64,000 bases of DNA from Candidatus Freyarchaeota archaeon (lineage in GTDB: Archaea > Asgardarchaeota > Jordiarchaeia > Jordiarchaeales > Jordiarchaeaceae), in the NCBI GenBank assembly GCA_030587365.1, contig JAUQZE010000027.1, positions 1-64,000 on the forward strand. The letters run 5' to 3'. A program made the position numbers and the translations under genes. This document shows, one piece after another, positions 1 to 8,038 of the stretch. How positions within the stretch are numbered: position 1 is the first letter of the stretch; each line of letters opens with the position of its first letter. The notes under the pieces were generated by a model. It did not search any database and had not been told where the DNA came from. It saw only the letters and a program-made list of their open reading frames with translations.

Positions 1-205
1 TCGCTTGCAGCTCCTCTGAATGGAAGCTCCAGTCCCTAGCCGCGCACTCGGGGTTGCTGCACATGAGCACCCTCTCCAGGACGTAGATTTCTCCCTCAAG
101 TGTTACAATCTTCCTGGGGTTGCAGTTGTACTTCTTCACGAGCCTTGACCCACAGAGGGGGCACGCATCAAAACTCGTCCTGCATTCAACAACTTGCCGT
201 TCCAT
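1..205 (-). CDS. Zinc-ribbon protein, N-terminal part only (possible transposase)
   Basis: The frame opens with ATG at 205 and runs off the left edge, so only 68 residues are visible. They contain two cysteine pairs, CPLC near residue 15 and CSNPEC near residue 49, spaced as in a zinc ribbon. Between them is an RKIVTLEGEIYVLERV-type strand region. This layout resembles the N-terminal zinc ribbons of some archaeal transposases, but no catalytic domain is in view and I do not recognise the family firmly. The fragment is clearly richer in G+C than the genes to its right, which fits a mobile origin. The gene is divergent from the methyltransferase at 243. Confidence 0.45.
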   Translation of the reverse strand, partial: MERQVVECRTSFDACPLCGSRLVKKYNCNPRKIVTLEGEIYVLERVLMCSNPECAARDWSFHSEELQA

Positions 206-242
206 AATCTAAAAGCGAATTACACCTATATAGGAGTTTCTA

Positions 243-932
243 TTGAACATATGGAAAATAGACCTCAAAAACAAAAACGCTCTCGCGATTTACAACAAAA
301 TAATCGCTCAAGAAATTCTGGGAGTCGAATTGTCTTTTCATCCTAAAGCATTAATACCTGCAGTAATGAGCAGATTCGAATTCGTTAAACTAGCAGTAAT
401 GCCACACGAAACCGTGCTTGATGTAGGAACTGGATCCGTAGCTATATGTGCGATAATAGCAGCCAAGCATCTGGAAGCTGAAGTTTACGCCACGGAAATG
501 ATTGAAGAGTACTACGAAAATGCGAAAAGAAATATAATCCAAAACTCTCTTCAGGACAGAATACACTTAATAAAATCCTCGGGAGAAATAATTGAGGGTG
601 TGATTCCTAATGGCTTAAATTTCGACGCCATCATAAGCAATCCTCCCTACCTGCCCTCAAAAGCAAAGCTTACAAATAAAAAATTCGGAGGTAGCGCGGA
701 AGAGTTAACTGGTGGAGGTAAAGCCGGCGCCGATTTTTCGTTGAAATTCATAGAGGAAAGTGTTTCTCGCTTAAATGAGGGTGGTAGAATATCGCTAATG
801 ATCCCTATGAAGAAGAAAAAAATCTCTGAGAGCATCACCATACAGATGGAAAAAGAGAACCTGGATATACAGAGCATTCGTCTGATAACAGGGAATCGAG
901 AACGCCTAGTTATAATCGGAAATAAGAAATAG
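243..932 (+). CDS. Class I SAM-dependent methyltransferase (HemK/METTL16-like, NPPY motif)
   Basis: A 229-residue Rossmann-fold methyltransferase. The SAM-binding motif I is VLDVGTGS near residue 58, followed by an acidic ATEMIEE motif near residue 81. The catalytic NPPYLP motif near residue 134 is typical of enzymes that methylate planar amino groups: glutamine in release factors (PrmC/HemK) or N6 of adenine (RlmF/METTL16). A glycine-rich stretch (GGSAEELTGGGKAG) follows NPPY and is seen in archaeal RlmF-related proteins. The substrate cannot be fixed from sequence. The start is TTG at 243, supported by an AGGAG Shine-Dalgarno at 232-236. It converges with dph5, with an 18-nt gap. Confidence 0.78.
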   Translation: MNIWKIDLKNKNALAIYNKIIAQEILGVELSFHPKALIPAVMSRFEFVKLAVMPHETVLDVGTGSVAICAIIAAKHLEAEVYATEMIEEYYENAKRNIIQNSLQDRIHLIKSSGEIIEGVIPNGLNFDAIISNPPYLPSKAKLTNKKFGGSAEELTGGGKAGADFSLKFIEESVSRLNEGGRISLMIPMKKKKISESITIQMEKENLDIQSIRLITGNRERLVIIGNKK

Positions 933-949
933 ATACTCTTTAAACAGAT

Positions 950-1744
950 TCATATCTCAAGAATTTTCTTAGGCGCTCCCGCAAGTTTCACAAGCGCTTC
1001 GGCTTCCTTAAAGTGAAGCTTCCCAGTAACCATGAGCATATGCGGAGGAGGACCGAAATCAAAAGAAATTAGATTATCAACAAAGTCCGCATGCACCACT
1101 GGTTCAGGTGATCCAACTCTGGCAACTCCCACTAAAACTACGTCTCTGAGTATTTGTCTCCTTTTTTTCCTATCGAAATGGATCAAAAACTCTAAGCCTT
1201 CGTTAACAGTCATATAACGGGACGCATCGGCTTTAATATCCAAAAAAACAAGGGTGTGCAGGCCTCTGAACCTGTTCTTTCTAACCGCTAAATAAGGAGA
1301 CTCTGGAAAATAACTCGCCTCAGGAAACGGTATACTCACCGACATTCCAAACTTGTAGTTAGCTAACCCACAAATACTAGGAGCGGCAGAAATAATTGAA
1401 GGTGCATGAATAATTCTAGAATCTATACCCCTCTCGAGTGCACGTAGTCTCAAATCAACATGGGTTGTTGAGATTAACGGATCCCCTGGAACCAGAAAAA
1501 CAACATTACTTTCCTGTGCCTCTTGTAAAATGGATTCATGGGGATTCTCCTCAACATTCTTTCTGGAAAGCACCAAAATACTCTTACCGATAAGCTCTTC
1601 CAAATGTTTAAGGTTAAGTCCACCCATTACGCTTGTGTAAAATTCAGCGTAAATCTTATCGGCTTTCCGCGCTTCCTCTAACCCCCTCAGTGTTAAATCA
1701 CACTCATCCCATAAACCCAGACCAACAAATATCAGTTTACCCAT
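950..1744 (-). CDS. dphB: Diphthine synthase (Dph5/DphB)
   Basis: At 264 residues this is the usual length for archaeal Dph5. It methylates the modified histidine of elongation factor 2 with SAM during diphthamide synthesis. It belongs to the tetrapyrrole-methylase fold. The N-terminal MGKLIFVGLGLWDECDLTLRG is the family signature, and a conserved PGDPLISTTHVDL segment lies near residue 86. The HAPSI segment and the Cys/Asn-rich GLANYKFG region near residue 125 also match. The start is ATG at 1744. Downstream and upstream genes are unrelated, so it appears to be a single-gene unit. No anomalies are visible. Confidence 0.94.
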   Translation of the reverse strand: MGKLIFVGLGLWDECDLTLRGLEEARKADKIYAEFYTSVMGGLNLKHLEELIGKSILVLSRKNVEENPHESILQEAQESNVVFLVPGDPLISTTHVDLRLRALERGIDSRIIHAPSIISAAPSICGLANYKFGMSVSIPFPEASYFPESPYLAVRKNRFRGLHTLVFLDIKADASRYMTVNEGLEFLIHFDRKKRRQILRDVVLVGVARVGSPEPVVHADFVDNLISFDFGPPPHMLMVTGKLHFKEAEALVKLAGAPKKILEI

Positions 1745-1822
1745 TCAAAACACCGCCATCAAAAGAGCCAGTATCGGGAAGAATTCTAATCGAACAATCA
1801 AAGTTCACTACCTGCTTAATAG

Positions 1823-2239
1823 CTAACTTTCAATTATGGGCATGAAAACCGCTTTTACCTGTTGAATTCCTCTAATTCCTCTTATTCTACCCATTAAATC
1901 TAATAATTTTTTAGACTCACCTTCAGCAATGAGAATCTCCAAACAGTACTGGTCTTTTATATGCCGGTGTATGTTCTCGATGATGATGTCATCAAATTCG
2001 TGACGAAATTCCGAGATTCTGTTTTCTACATCACTTCTCTTATACTCGCTAATGACCATAATTGTCGCTGCTGATTTTTCCACTCCAAGTTTATTAATCT
2101 CTGACTCAGCGATTAGATTGCGGATTGCATCCCTAAACGCTTCGGATCTGCTGTAATAACCCCTTGTCTCCATAAACTTTTCAAACTGCGCCAATAAATC
2201 CTCAGGCAAGGTTATACTAACCACAGTCACAGAAATCAC
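1823..2239 (-). CDS. nikR: NikR-type nickel-responsive repressor
   Basis: A 138-residue protein. An N-terminal ribbon-helix-helix DNA-binding domain (about residues 4-50, SITLPEDLLAQF...GYYSRSEAFRDAIRN) is followed by an ACT-like metal-sensing domain. The four nickel ligands of E. coli NikR are present with exact spacing: His in FRHEFDD, then eleven residues later His-X-His in IHRH, then Cys eight residues after the first of these in DQYCLE. The start is GTG at 2239. Other in-frame GTG codons follow closely, so the exact start is uncertain. It is divergent from the P1B-type ATPase at 2348 across a 108-nt intergenic region, so that transporter is a natural candidate target. Confidence 0.9.
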   Translation of the reverse strand: MISVTVVSITLPEDLLAQFEKFMETRGYYSRSEAFRDAIRNLIAESEINKLGVEKSAATIMVISEYKRSDVENRISEFRHEFDDIIIENIHRHIKDQYCLEILIAEGESKKLLDLMGRIRGIRGIQQVKAVFMPIIES

Positions 2240-2347
2240 CTATATTAAAATTTTATTAAGAAATTAATATCAAGTTAATATTTTTTAGCTTTTTTCTGGC
2301 ATTAAATTAATATCCTTACCTTTTATAGTTTCCGTGGGGCGTTTATA
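2240..2347. promoter_or_regulatory. Divergent nikR / metal-ATPase promoter with repeated AT-rich motif
   Basis: This 108-nt AT-rich spacer separates two divergent genes. The 11-mer AAATTAATATC occurs twice in direct orientation, at 2261-2271 and 2304-2314, 43 bp apart (about four helical turns). A third partial copy, TTAATAT, lies at 2275-2281. Such spaced repeats could be operator half-sites, plausibly for the adjacent NikR. The sequence does not resemble the E. coli NikR palindrome, and AT-richness makes chance repeats more likely, so the assignment is tentative. Confidence 0.4.
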
Positions 2348-4432
2348 ATGTCTAAAAGTGTAGACCAAGAAACTGAGTGCCAAACTGTATGTGAACTAGA
2401 AGGCGTTCACTGCGCTGCCTGCGCGGACAGAGTAGAGAAGGTGCTCTCAACCGTAGAAGGCGTCAGCAAAGCGAAAGTAAATATCGCCGCAAAAACACTA
2501 ACAGTTAAATATAACAAAGAAAAGGTCAGCATAGACGAAATCAAAGAGACTGCTAAAAAGATAGGCTATAATCTCAGACTCCACGAAAGACCGAAGACGG
2601 AAACTAAAAAATATATTCCGGATATAATTAGAATCGCCTCTATTGGCATCCTCATGTTTCTTAGTTGGGCCAATCTATTACCATCATACGAGGGGTATGA
2701 TGTATCCGTCATTGCGGTAGCTCTAGGTGCCTATCCCATACTGAAGGATGCTTTCTTTTCTTTGAAAGCTAAGGAGATTGATGTTTCTGTTTTTATGAGC
2801 ATTGCAATTATCGCCACCGTCCTCCTCGGACAGTTTCTAGCCGCAGCCGCGATAACGTTCTTTGTTCTCATAGCTTGGTTTGTAGAAGAGTTCACCGTGA
2901 ACCGAAGCCGAAAAGCTATCCAAGAGATTATGGAAACCGCCCCCAAAAATGCACTAGTACTAAGAGACGGAAAAGAATTACCAGTACCCACAGAAGAAAT
3001 CCAAAATACAGACGTAGTTATAGTAAGATCCGGAGAAAAAATACCAGTAGATGGCAGAATAATATCTGGAGAGTCTCTGATTAATCAGGCGCCAATCACC
3101 GGAGAATCAATGCCTGTGGAGAAAAGTACAGGAGACGCGGTTTTCGCGGGAACCATAAACGAAATAGGTGTGATTCAAATAAGAGTTGAAAGAACTGGCG
3201 GCGATACCACAATCGGAAGAATAATCAAATTGGTGGAAGAGGCTCAAGAGGGTAAAGCTTCAATACAAAAGATAGCAGACCGATTCACCACCTACTTCAC
3301 CCCACTAGTTCTCGCTATATCCCTCCTCACTTATTTCTTAACTAATTATAACGTAATAACAACGGTTACGGTTCTAATTGTTGCGTGTCCCTGCGCCGTA
3401 GCTCTGGCAACGCCACTAGCGGTGATAGCAACCATTGGAAAATCCTCAAAAAAAGGGGCTCTAGTAAAGGGTGGAAACTACCTAGAAGCTCTAGGACGTG
3501 TGAATACAATTGCAATGGATAAAACTGGAACCCTGACCATGAACAAGCCTCAAGTCGTAGACGTAAAGGGATTTGACGGTCACAGCGAAGAAGAAATAAT
3601 TCGACTCGCGGCAACCGCCGAGAAACGGTCAGAACACCCCATGGCTATCGCGATAATGAAGAAGGCTGAAAGACACGGAATAGAAGTCCCTACACCCGAC
3701 AAGTCAGAAATCATACGCGGAGAAGGTATAATAGTAAACAGCAACGGTCAGAGAATAATACTCGGAAACAAGAAGCTAATGAAAAACAATAATGTACAGA
3801 TCTCACGCGAAGTGAACAAATACATGAGAGAAAAAGAAGAAGAAGGCAAAACAGCACTACTCATCTCCCACGACAATCATGTTTGCGGAGTGATAACCGT
3901 AGCAGACACACCCAGAAAAAACGCCAAGGAAACCATAGCTGAGCTGAAAAAACTCGGCATAAAAACAATAATGCTAACAGGCGACAACCCCCGAACCGCT
4001 AGAGCCATAGCCGACCAGCTGGGCATCGACGAAGTAATAGCGCAGATGCTTCCCGAAGAAAAGACAAACAAAATAAAAGAACTAGAAGACTCCGGACAAA
4101 GAGTAGCCATGGTAGGCGACGGAATAAACGACGCACCAGCACTAGCCCAAGCCACCGTAGGAATAGCCATGGGCGCAGCAGGAACCGCAGCCGCCATGGA
4201 AGCCGCCAACATCATACTAATGGCCGATGAACTAGCAAAAATCCCAGAAATTATACGCGCGGGTAAAAAAACAATTCGAACAATAAAGCAGAACATAACC
4301 ATAGGAATACTATTCAACATCGTAGGAGTCAGTTTAGCTGCACTAGGTTTCCTAACACCATTCCTAGCCGCAGCCGCCCACTTCCTACCTGACCTAGTTG
4401 TGTCCCTCAACTCTTCCAAACTAATCATATAA
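2348..4432 (+). CDS. Heavy-metal P1B-type ATPase
   Basis: A 694-residue metal-exporting P-type ATPase of the cytoplasmic membrane. An N-terminal heavy-metal-associated domain (residues 12-75) carries the metal motif CAAC. Transmembrane helices follow at about 95-200. The actuator loop contains TGESMPVEK, and the membrane metal-site motif is VACPCAVALATP. The phosphorylation motif is DKTGTLT, the ATP-binding domain has SEHP, and the hinge reads GDGINDAP. The final membrane segment ends HFLPDLVVSLNSSKL, nearer to Zn/Cd/Pb (P1B-2) pumps than to the Cu pumps' MSxSS pattern. CPCAVALATP itself is intermediate, so the metal is not certain. The divergent nikR raises nickel or a related divalent ion as an alternative. 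The start is ATG at 2348. Confidence 0.93.
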   Translation: MSKSVDQETECQTVCELEGVHCAACADRVEKVLSTVEGVSKAKVNIAAKTLTVKYNKEKVSIDEIKETAKKIGYNLRLHERPKTETKKYIPDIIRIASIGILMFLSWANLLPSYEGYDVSVIAVALGAYPILKDAFFSLKAKEIDVSVFMSIAIIATVLLGQFLAAAAITFFVLIAWFVEEFTVNRSRKAIQEIMETAPKNALVLRDGKELPVPTEEIQNTDVVIVRSGEKIPVDGRIISGESLINQAPITGESMPVEKSTGDAVFAGTINEIGVIQIRVERTGGDTTIGRIIKLVEEAQEGKASIQKIADRFTTYFTPLVLAISLLTYFLTNYNVITTVTVLIVACPCAVALATPLAVIATIGKSSKKGALVKGGNYLEALGRVNTIAMDKTGTLTMNKPQVVDVKGFDGHSEEEIIRLAATAEKRSEHPMAIAIMKKAERHGIEVPTPDKSEIIRGEGIIVNSNGQRIILGNKKLMKNNNVQISREVNKYMREKEEEGKTALLISHDNHVCGVITVADTPRKNAKETIAELKKLGIKTIMLTGDNPRTARAIADQLGIDEVIAQMLPEEKTNKIKELEDSGQRVAMVGDGINDAPALAQATVGIAMGAAGTAAAMEAANIILMADELAKIPEIIRAGKKTIRTIKQNITIGILFNIVGVSLAALGFLTPFLAAAAHFLPDLVVSLNSSKLII

Positions 4433-4491
4433 AGAAAACATCTTCGTTATTCTTCTATAAAAGTGAAAAATATTATAAATTCTAAATCTAA

Positions 4492-5028
4492 ATGTTAAAT
4501 ATGCCGAGCTTTTATGACGCGCATTTCTGTTTATTAATATTTGCACAAGGCCAGTGGAAGGAAAGCTACACGGAGAAAATATCAAAAAACACAAGAGACC
4601 TCTTTTACCAGTATACAGGACATTCTAACTGTGACGTATGTAATACTTGCCCAATATGTAGAGCCCTAGTTGAAATGTTTGATCCAATGAATCCTGATGA
4701 ATATGTTATTGTATGCGATTTATGCAAAGCATTATATAAAATGATGGAACAGATAAAAGGCAAAAACGATGGAATGATTCTTTTTTCACACAGCTTCCCT
4801 CTAGAAATTCAATCCGTTACATCTCTAACAAAACTTTTATTACAAAGCGATAAAATAAAAAAAATTTACATTTTAGAAGTAGTAACAGAAAAAAAAGCTC
4901 AAGTTCCTGAAATTATTAAAAAAATCAAAAAGATTAGATTAAAAAATTCCGAATTCATTAAATTATTAGATTCTAACGAATTTAAAGACAAAGTTCTATA
5001 TGAGATTTCCAAAGATAGCTATTTCTAA
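4492..5028 (+). CDS. Cysteine-rich protein of unknown function
   Basis: 178 residues, not recognised. Residues 43-52 read NCDVCNTCPIC and a further CDLC pair lies at about 74-77. These six cysteines could bind zinc or an iron-sulfur cluster. The C-terminal half is lysine- and isoleucine-rich, with predicted alternating strands and helices (IKKIYILEVVTEKKAQVPEI). The start could be ATG at 4492 or at 4501, and no clear Shine-Dalgarno decides between them. It follows the metal ATPase by 59 nt in the same direction, so co-transcription is possible, but no functional link is visible. Confidence 0.6.
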   Translation: MLNMPSFYDAHFCLLIFAQGQWKESYTEKISKNTRDLFYQYTGHSNCDVCNTCPICRALVEMFDPMNPDEYVIVCDLCKALYKMMEQIKGKNDGMILFSHSFPLEIQSVTSLTKLLLQSDKIKKIYILEVVTEKKAQVPEIIKKIKKIRLKNSEFIKLLDSNEFKDKVLYEISKDSYF

Positions 5029-5230
5029 TCAGAAAGAATCCAAAACAAAAGAGTCGGAAAAACCAAAAGAAGAAACACCGCACCCCACAACATACCAATA
5101 ATTAAGCACCAAATTTTCTGAAGATGCTAAAAACCGAGCGGTGTTCATCCACAAAAAATTTATGTATCCAAATGTTTAATTTTCTAACCGTCTAAGCAAA
5201 CAGAAAACAAAAAAGGGCTGCTAGCTCAGA

Positions 5231-5256
5231 GGAACAGATAAGCATCCTTCTGAGAA
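5231..5256 (+). other. Predicted noncanonical tRNA intron in the D loop (26 nt)
   Basis: The D stem GCTC/GAGC is separated by 37 nt rather than 8-11. A BHB fold is possible. The outer helix is CTAG/TTAG (with one G-U), the central helix is CTCA (5225-5228) with TGAG (5251-5254), and the 3-nt bulges are GAG and AAA. Cutting each bulge after its second base leaves an 11-nt D loop, which is long but allowed. The exact splice sites are an inference. An enlarged, unspliced D loop is unlikely. Confidence 0.6.
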
Positions 5257-5280
5257 ATTAGGTAGAGCGCCAGGCTCTTA

Positions 5281-5297
5281 ATCACCGAGAAAGAGAG
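5281..5297 (+). other. Canonical-position tRNA intron (37/38), 17 nt
   Basis: The insertion lies between A37 (5280) and A38 (5298). The central 4-bp helix is CTCT (5275-5278) with AGAG (5292-5295), flanked by 3-nt bulges TAA and AGA, with the anticodon stem as outer helix. This is the standard BHB substrate of the archaeal tRNA endonuclease. The inner helix is very short. Confidence 0.85.
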
Positions 5298-5359
5298 ACT
5301 TGGTGGTCGTGGGTCCGATTCCCACGCAGCCCGCCAAACTTAATATTTTGCTCTAACAT

Positions 5360-6469
5360 TTGTCTTCTACTTTTCCAATTTTTGAAGGGGTTTTGGTTTC
5401 GTTGAAGCGTCTAGTACCTTGTCTGGTGATTTCCAAGGAGAGAGGGCAGGATGCTAAGCTTCTTCTTTCGGAGTTGAATCTTTTGGATGACAGGATGCGT
5501 GTTTCGAGTGATTCTCAGAAGATTTTTTGGCCGCTGGTTAGGGAGGTTTCAGAGGATGAGCGGTTAATGCTGGAGGGTAGATTGGGTGATTTTGAGTTGC
5601 TGTACGCTGAGGTTGAGCCTAGGAGTGGGCGGTCAAAAAGTATTTTTGAGGAATTGGAGGGAAAACTTTCTCCCAGTCAATTAGCTTCACTTCCTCACTC
5701 CTATGATATAGTGGGCGATATTGCGGTACTGGAAATTCCTCCAGAACTGTCTGACCAGCAGTTTCTAGTGGGGGAATCTGTTTTACGTGTCCACAAGAAC
5801 ATAAAAGTGGTTTTGGCTAAGGCTGGAAAAGTTGACGGCGTGGCTCGGGTTCGCAGGTTTACTCATCTTGCAGGTGAGAATAGGACGACCACCTTACATA
5901 GGGAGAATGACTGTGTTTTTCGGCTGGATTTAGCTTCTGTTTATTTTAGCCCGCGTCTGGTGACTGAGCATGCACGGGTGGCTCGTCAGGTCTTGCCTGG
6001 TGAGGTTGTTGTGGATCTTTTTGCAGGGGTTGGACCTTTCTCTATACTGATTGCTAAGAGGGTAGATGCGAGGGTGTATGCTATTGACATTAACGAGTCT
6101 GCCGTAGAATTGTTGAAGCAGAATATTCACCTTAACAAGGTTGACGGTAGAGTTTTTCCCATTATGGGTGATGCGCGAAGGGTTGTTGATGGGAAGCTCT
6201 ATTCCCAAGCGGATCGAGTTATAATGAATCTTCCGGCAGAGGCTGAAAATTTTATAGATGTTGCATGTCGCGCAATAAAACCTGAGGGAGGCACAATTCA
6301 CTATTATCAATTTTCCCCTTCGCCTGACATTATGGAGGAGGCGGTTGATGCTCTGGTGAGAGGCGTGGAAGCGAATTCAAGAAGGGTAGTTAAAATTCTT
6401 GAGCGTAGAAGAGTGCGTCCGAGTGCGCCGCGGGAATGGCAGGTTGTTGTGGACGCCCAAATCAGGTGA
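5360..6469 (+). CDS. trm5: tRNA (guanine37-N1)-methyltransferase Trm5 family
   Basis: 369 residues. The N-terminal region (1-110) is diverged. A Trm5-type middle domain follows (about 115-190, YDIVGDIAVLEIP and RTTTLHRENDC), then a Rossmann methyltransferase domain with VVDLFAGVGPFSI near residue 218 and the NLP motif (VIMNLPAEAENF) near residue 291. The enzyme makes m1G37 on tRNAs, using SAM, and prevents +1 frameshifting. The NLP motif and the tail PREWQVVVDAQI fit Trm5b-like archaeal enzymes. The assigned start is TTG at 5360, just after the tRNA-Lys gene. No Shine-Dalgarno is visible, so the start is uncertain. Convergent with the DUF371 gene. Confidence 0.87.
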   Translation: MSSTFPIFEGVLVSLKRLVPCLVISKERGQDAKLLLSELNLLDDRMRVSSDSQKIFWPLVREVSEDERLMLEGRLGDFELLYAEVEPRSGRSKSIFEELEGKLSPSQLASLPHSYDIVGDIAVLEIPPELSDQQFLVGESVLRVHKNIKVVLAKAGKVDGVARVRRFTHLAGENRTTTLHRENDCVFRLDLASVYFSPRLVTEHARVARQVLPGEVVVDLFAGVGPFSILIAKRVDARVYAIDINESAVELLKQNIHLNKVDGRVFPIMGDARRVVDGKLYSQADRVIMNLPAEAENFIDVACRAIKPEGGTIHYYQFSPSPDIMEEAVDALVRGVEANSRRVVKILERRRVRPSAPREWQVVVDAQIR

Positions 6470-6478
6470 GAACATTTT

Positions 6479-6913
6479 TTAGAGGACTTCTACTGTTAGT
6501 ATTATTTCAACTTCTTTTTCTGGATTCTTCAGCAGTTCGACCAGTTTTCTGTTTAAATCTATTGCCGCTTTGTCGGCTTTTATCATGATTGTTCTGTCGC
6601 TGCAATAACTGCTTTTCCTTGCCACTAGGTCATGGGGATGGCTGAAGGTCAGGCGGGGACTCCCCCAGCCTCTGATGATCTCAGTTTGCTTGTCGACCCT
6701 TACAACCATGGTAATCGTTGAATGGTCTTTTTTCGCCAATTCTTTGAACGGCTCGCTGAGTTGTTCGGCTCCCTTATTTGAACCAACAGCTATTACGCAG
6801 TCCCCTCTAACCGTTAGGTCTTCACGGGTTGTTACTTCGAGTGTTGTCCTATGCTTAGCCGAAATGTTCGGATGCCCATGTGCACGAAGGGTTTCTGTAA
6901 CCTTTTTGCTCAA
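6479..6913 (-). CDS. DUF371 family protein
   Basis: 144 residues, matching a small archaeal family of unknown function (DUF371). Recognisable segments are the start ETLRAHGHPNISAKHRTTLE, the central RGDCVIAVGSNKGA and the late GSPRLTFSHPHDLVARKSSY. The family is predicted to be a compact beta-rich domain with conserved histidines (GHPN, HPHD). No reaction is known. The start is TTG at 6913. It converges with trm5 (9-nt gap) and is divergent from pcm, so it appears to have its own promoter. Confidence 0.82.
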   Translation of the reverse strand: MSKKVTETLRAHGHPNISAKHRTTLEVTTREDLTVRGDCVIAVGSNKGAEQLSEPFKELAKKDHSTITMVVRVDKQTEIIRGWGSPRLTFSHPHDLVARKSSYCSDRTIMIKADKAAIDLNRKLVELLKNPEKEVEIILTVEVL

Positions 6914-6984
6914 GCCTTTTACACCGATACTTATTTTTGTATGATGTGCATTTTAAAAGTTAGGATAGGATACCCAAAGAATCA

Positions 6985-7724
6985 TTGAGTGAGTGGAAAT
7001 CCTTGACAAAGAAAAATTTTTTGACCGAAAAGAAAAAACTTTTGGAGGAATTGAGGCACTCGGGATTCGTTACCAGAGAAAACGTAATGCGGGCGTTCCT
7101 CAGAGTTCCCAGAGAAGAGTTTCTGCCAGAGAATCTCAAAGATAAGGCTTACGTTGATCACCCTCTACCCATTCCAGGCGGTCAGACCATATCTGCGCCA
7201 CGCAAAAAAGCATATATCTGCTTTTCGGGCGAAACATGTGTGTCCTGATGTGCGATGTATTAGAATTGGAAAAGGGTATGAAGGTACTAGAGGTGGGCGC
7301 GGGGTCAGGTTACCACGCAGCATTATGCGCTGAAATAGTAGCGCCGACAGGTTCCAAGAGCAAAGGTCACGTCTACACCATAGAACGAATACCCGAACTA
7401 GTAGACTTTGCAATAGAAAATCTAAAAAAAGCAGGATACATTGACAGGGTAACAGTCTTCACCGGAGATGGTTCAGAGGGATACAAAGATATGGCACCCT
7501 ATGACTCCATACTTGTCACAGCTGCGGCTCCCAAGGTACCCCAACCACTCGTTGACCAATTAGCCGTGGGGGGCAAATTAGCCATTCCTCTTGGTAGTCT
7601 TTTTATGTATCAGGAACTAATAGTAGTTGAAAAATTAGAGAATGGAAAGACGAAGAGACACAGGTTCGGCAGTGTTGCGTTTGTTCCACTAATTGGAAGA
7701 TGGGGGTATCGCAATAGTTGGTAA
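6985..7724 (+). CDS. pcm: Protein-L-isoaspartate O-methyltransferase, interrupted by a BHB-type intron
   Basis: Pcm repairs isoaspartyl residues in damaged proteins using SAM. Exon 1 is 6985-7201 and exon 2 is 7234-7724; joined, they encode 235 residues, a normal length. Exon 1 ends in the family motif GGQTISAP. Exon 2 starts HMCVLMCDVLELEKG, then the SAM motif VLEVGAGSGYHAALC. Without splicing the gene is broken by a frameshift: the first frame ends at 7248 and the second opens with ATG at 7236. Removing 32 nt creates the His codon of the conserved SAP-H-M junction exactly. The start is TTG at 6985. The alternative is a decayed gene, but every other part of the protein is intact. Confidence 0.88.
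7202..7233 (+). other. Predicted 32-nt archaeal mRNA intron (bulge-helix-bulge) in pcm
   Basis: The central helix is CGCC (7196-7199) with GGCG (7228-7231). The 5' bulge is ACG (7200-7202) and the 3' bulge AAA (7232-7234), each cut after its second base. The inner stem AAAAGCA (7206-7212) with TGCTTTT (7219-7225) has a 6-nt loop, plus a closing C7203-G7227 pair. The outer helix starts G7195-C7235 and T7194-A7236 and continues, after one mismatch, with weak pairs. This is the geometry cut by archaeal splicing endonuclease. Confidence 0.82.
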
Positions 7725-8038
7725 GGTTCTATAAAGTCTTATAAAGATTTGAAAAAATGGTATTTTTAATAAAAGTTGACTTCAGCTTTCTGAGTGGTTC
7801 CATGCAAAAATCAAATTCGTTTAGCTTACTATTTACAAAAACAAATTTTGTTCATACTCGAAATTATATATTTTTTATTATGTACAACATAACATTAAAC
7901 CCTAATTGGGTAATCAAATTGTGGAAAACGATTTTCCCTCTACTTAACTTGGTAAGAAGGTGGGTTCAAAATATAACTGTAAAAGAAGACTGGGCTTTTG
8001 ATATGGTTATGCTTTAATGAAGATTTTTGCGGTTGGCT
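7725..8038. other. AT-rich spacer between pcm and the hicBA-like operon
   Basis: This stretch holds short open frames only, with no family resemblance and no Shine-Dalgarno. I see no RNA gene or repeat in it. Confidence 0.5.

Larger units (their letters stand above)
5215..5336 (+). tRNA. tRNA-Lys (anticodon CTT), two predicted introns, encoded CCA
   Basis: The acceptor stem GGGCTGC (5215-5221) pairs fully with GCAGCCC (5326-5332), followed by discriminator G and an encoded CCA. The anticodon stem is CCAGG (5270-5274) with CTTGG (5299-5303). The anticodon CTT is at 5277-5279. The T arm GTGGG/CCCAC is at 5309-5313 and 5321-5325. The T loop reads TCCGATT, with C where T55 is normally found. The mature molecule forms only if two insertions are removed: one in the D loop and one after position 37. 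TTG of trm5 starts 23 nt downstream. Confidence 0.92.

Noticed and set aside
2348..4432. Calling the P-type ATPase CopA (copper)
   Set aside because: The CPCAVALATP and C-terminal motifs are not the standard Cu(I) set, and the neighbour is NikR; metal left open.
7236..7724. Reading the second half of pcm as an independent methyltransferase gene starting at ATG 7236
   Set aside because: It lacks the conserved GQTISAP segment, the ATG has no Shine-Dalgarno, and splicing restores a standard full-length protein.
7757..8017. 86-codon + strand frame after pcm
   Set aside because: Low-complexity, no Shine-Dalgarno, no family resemblance.
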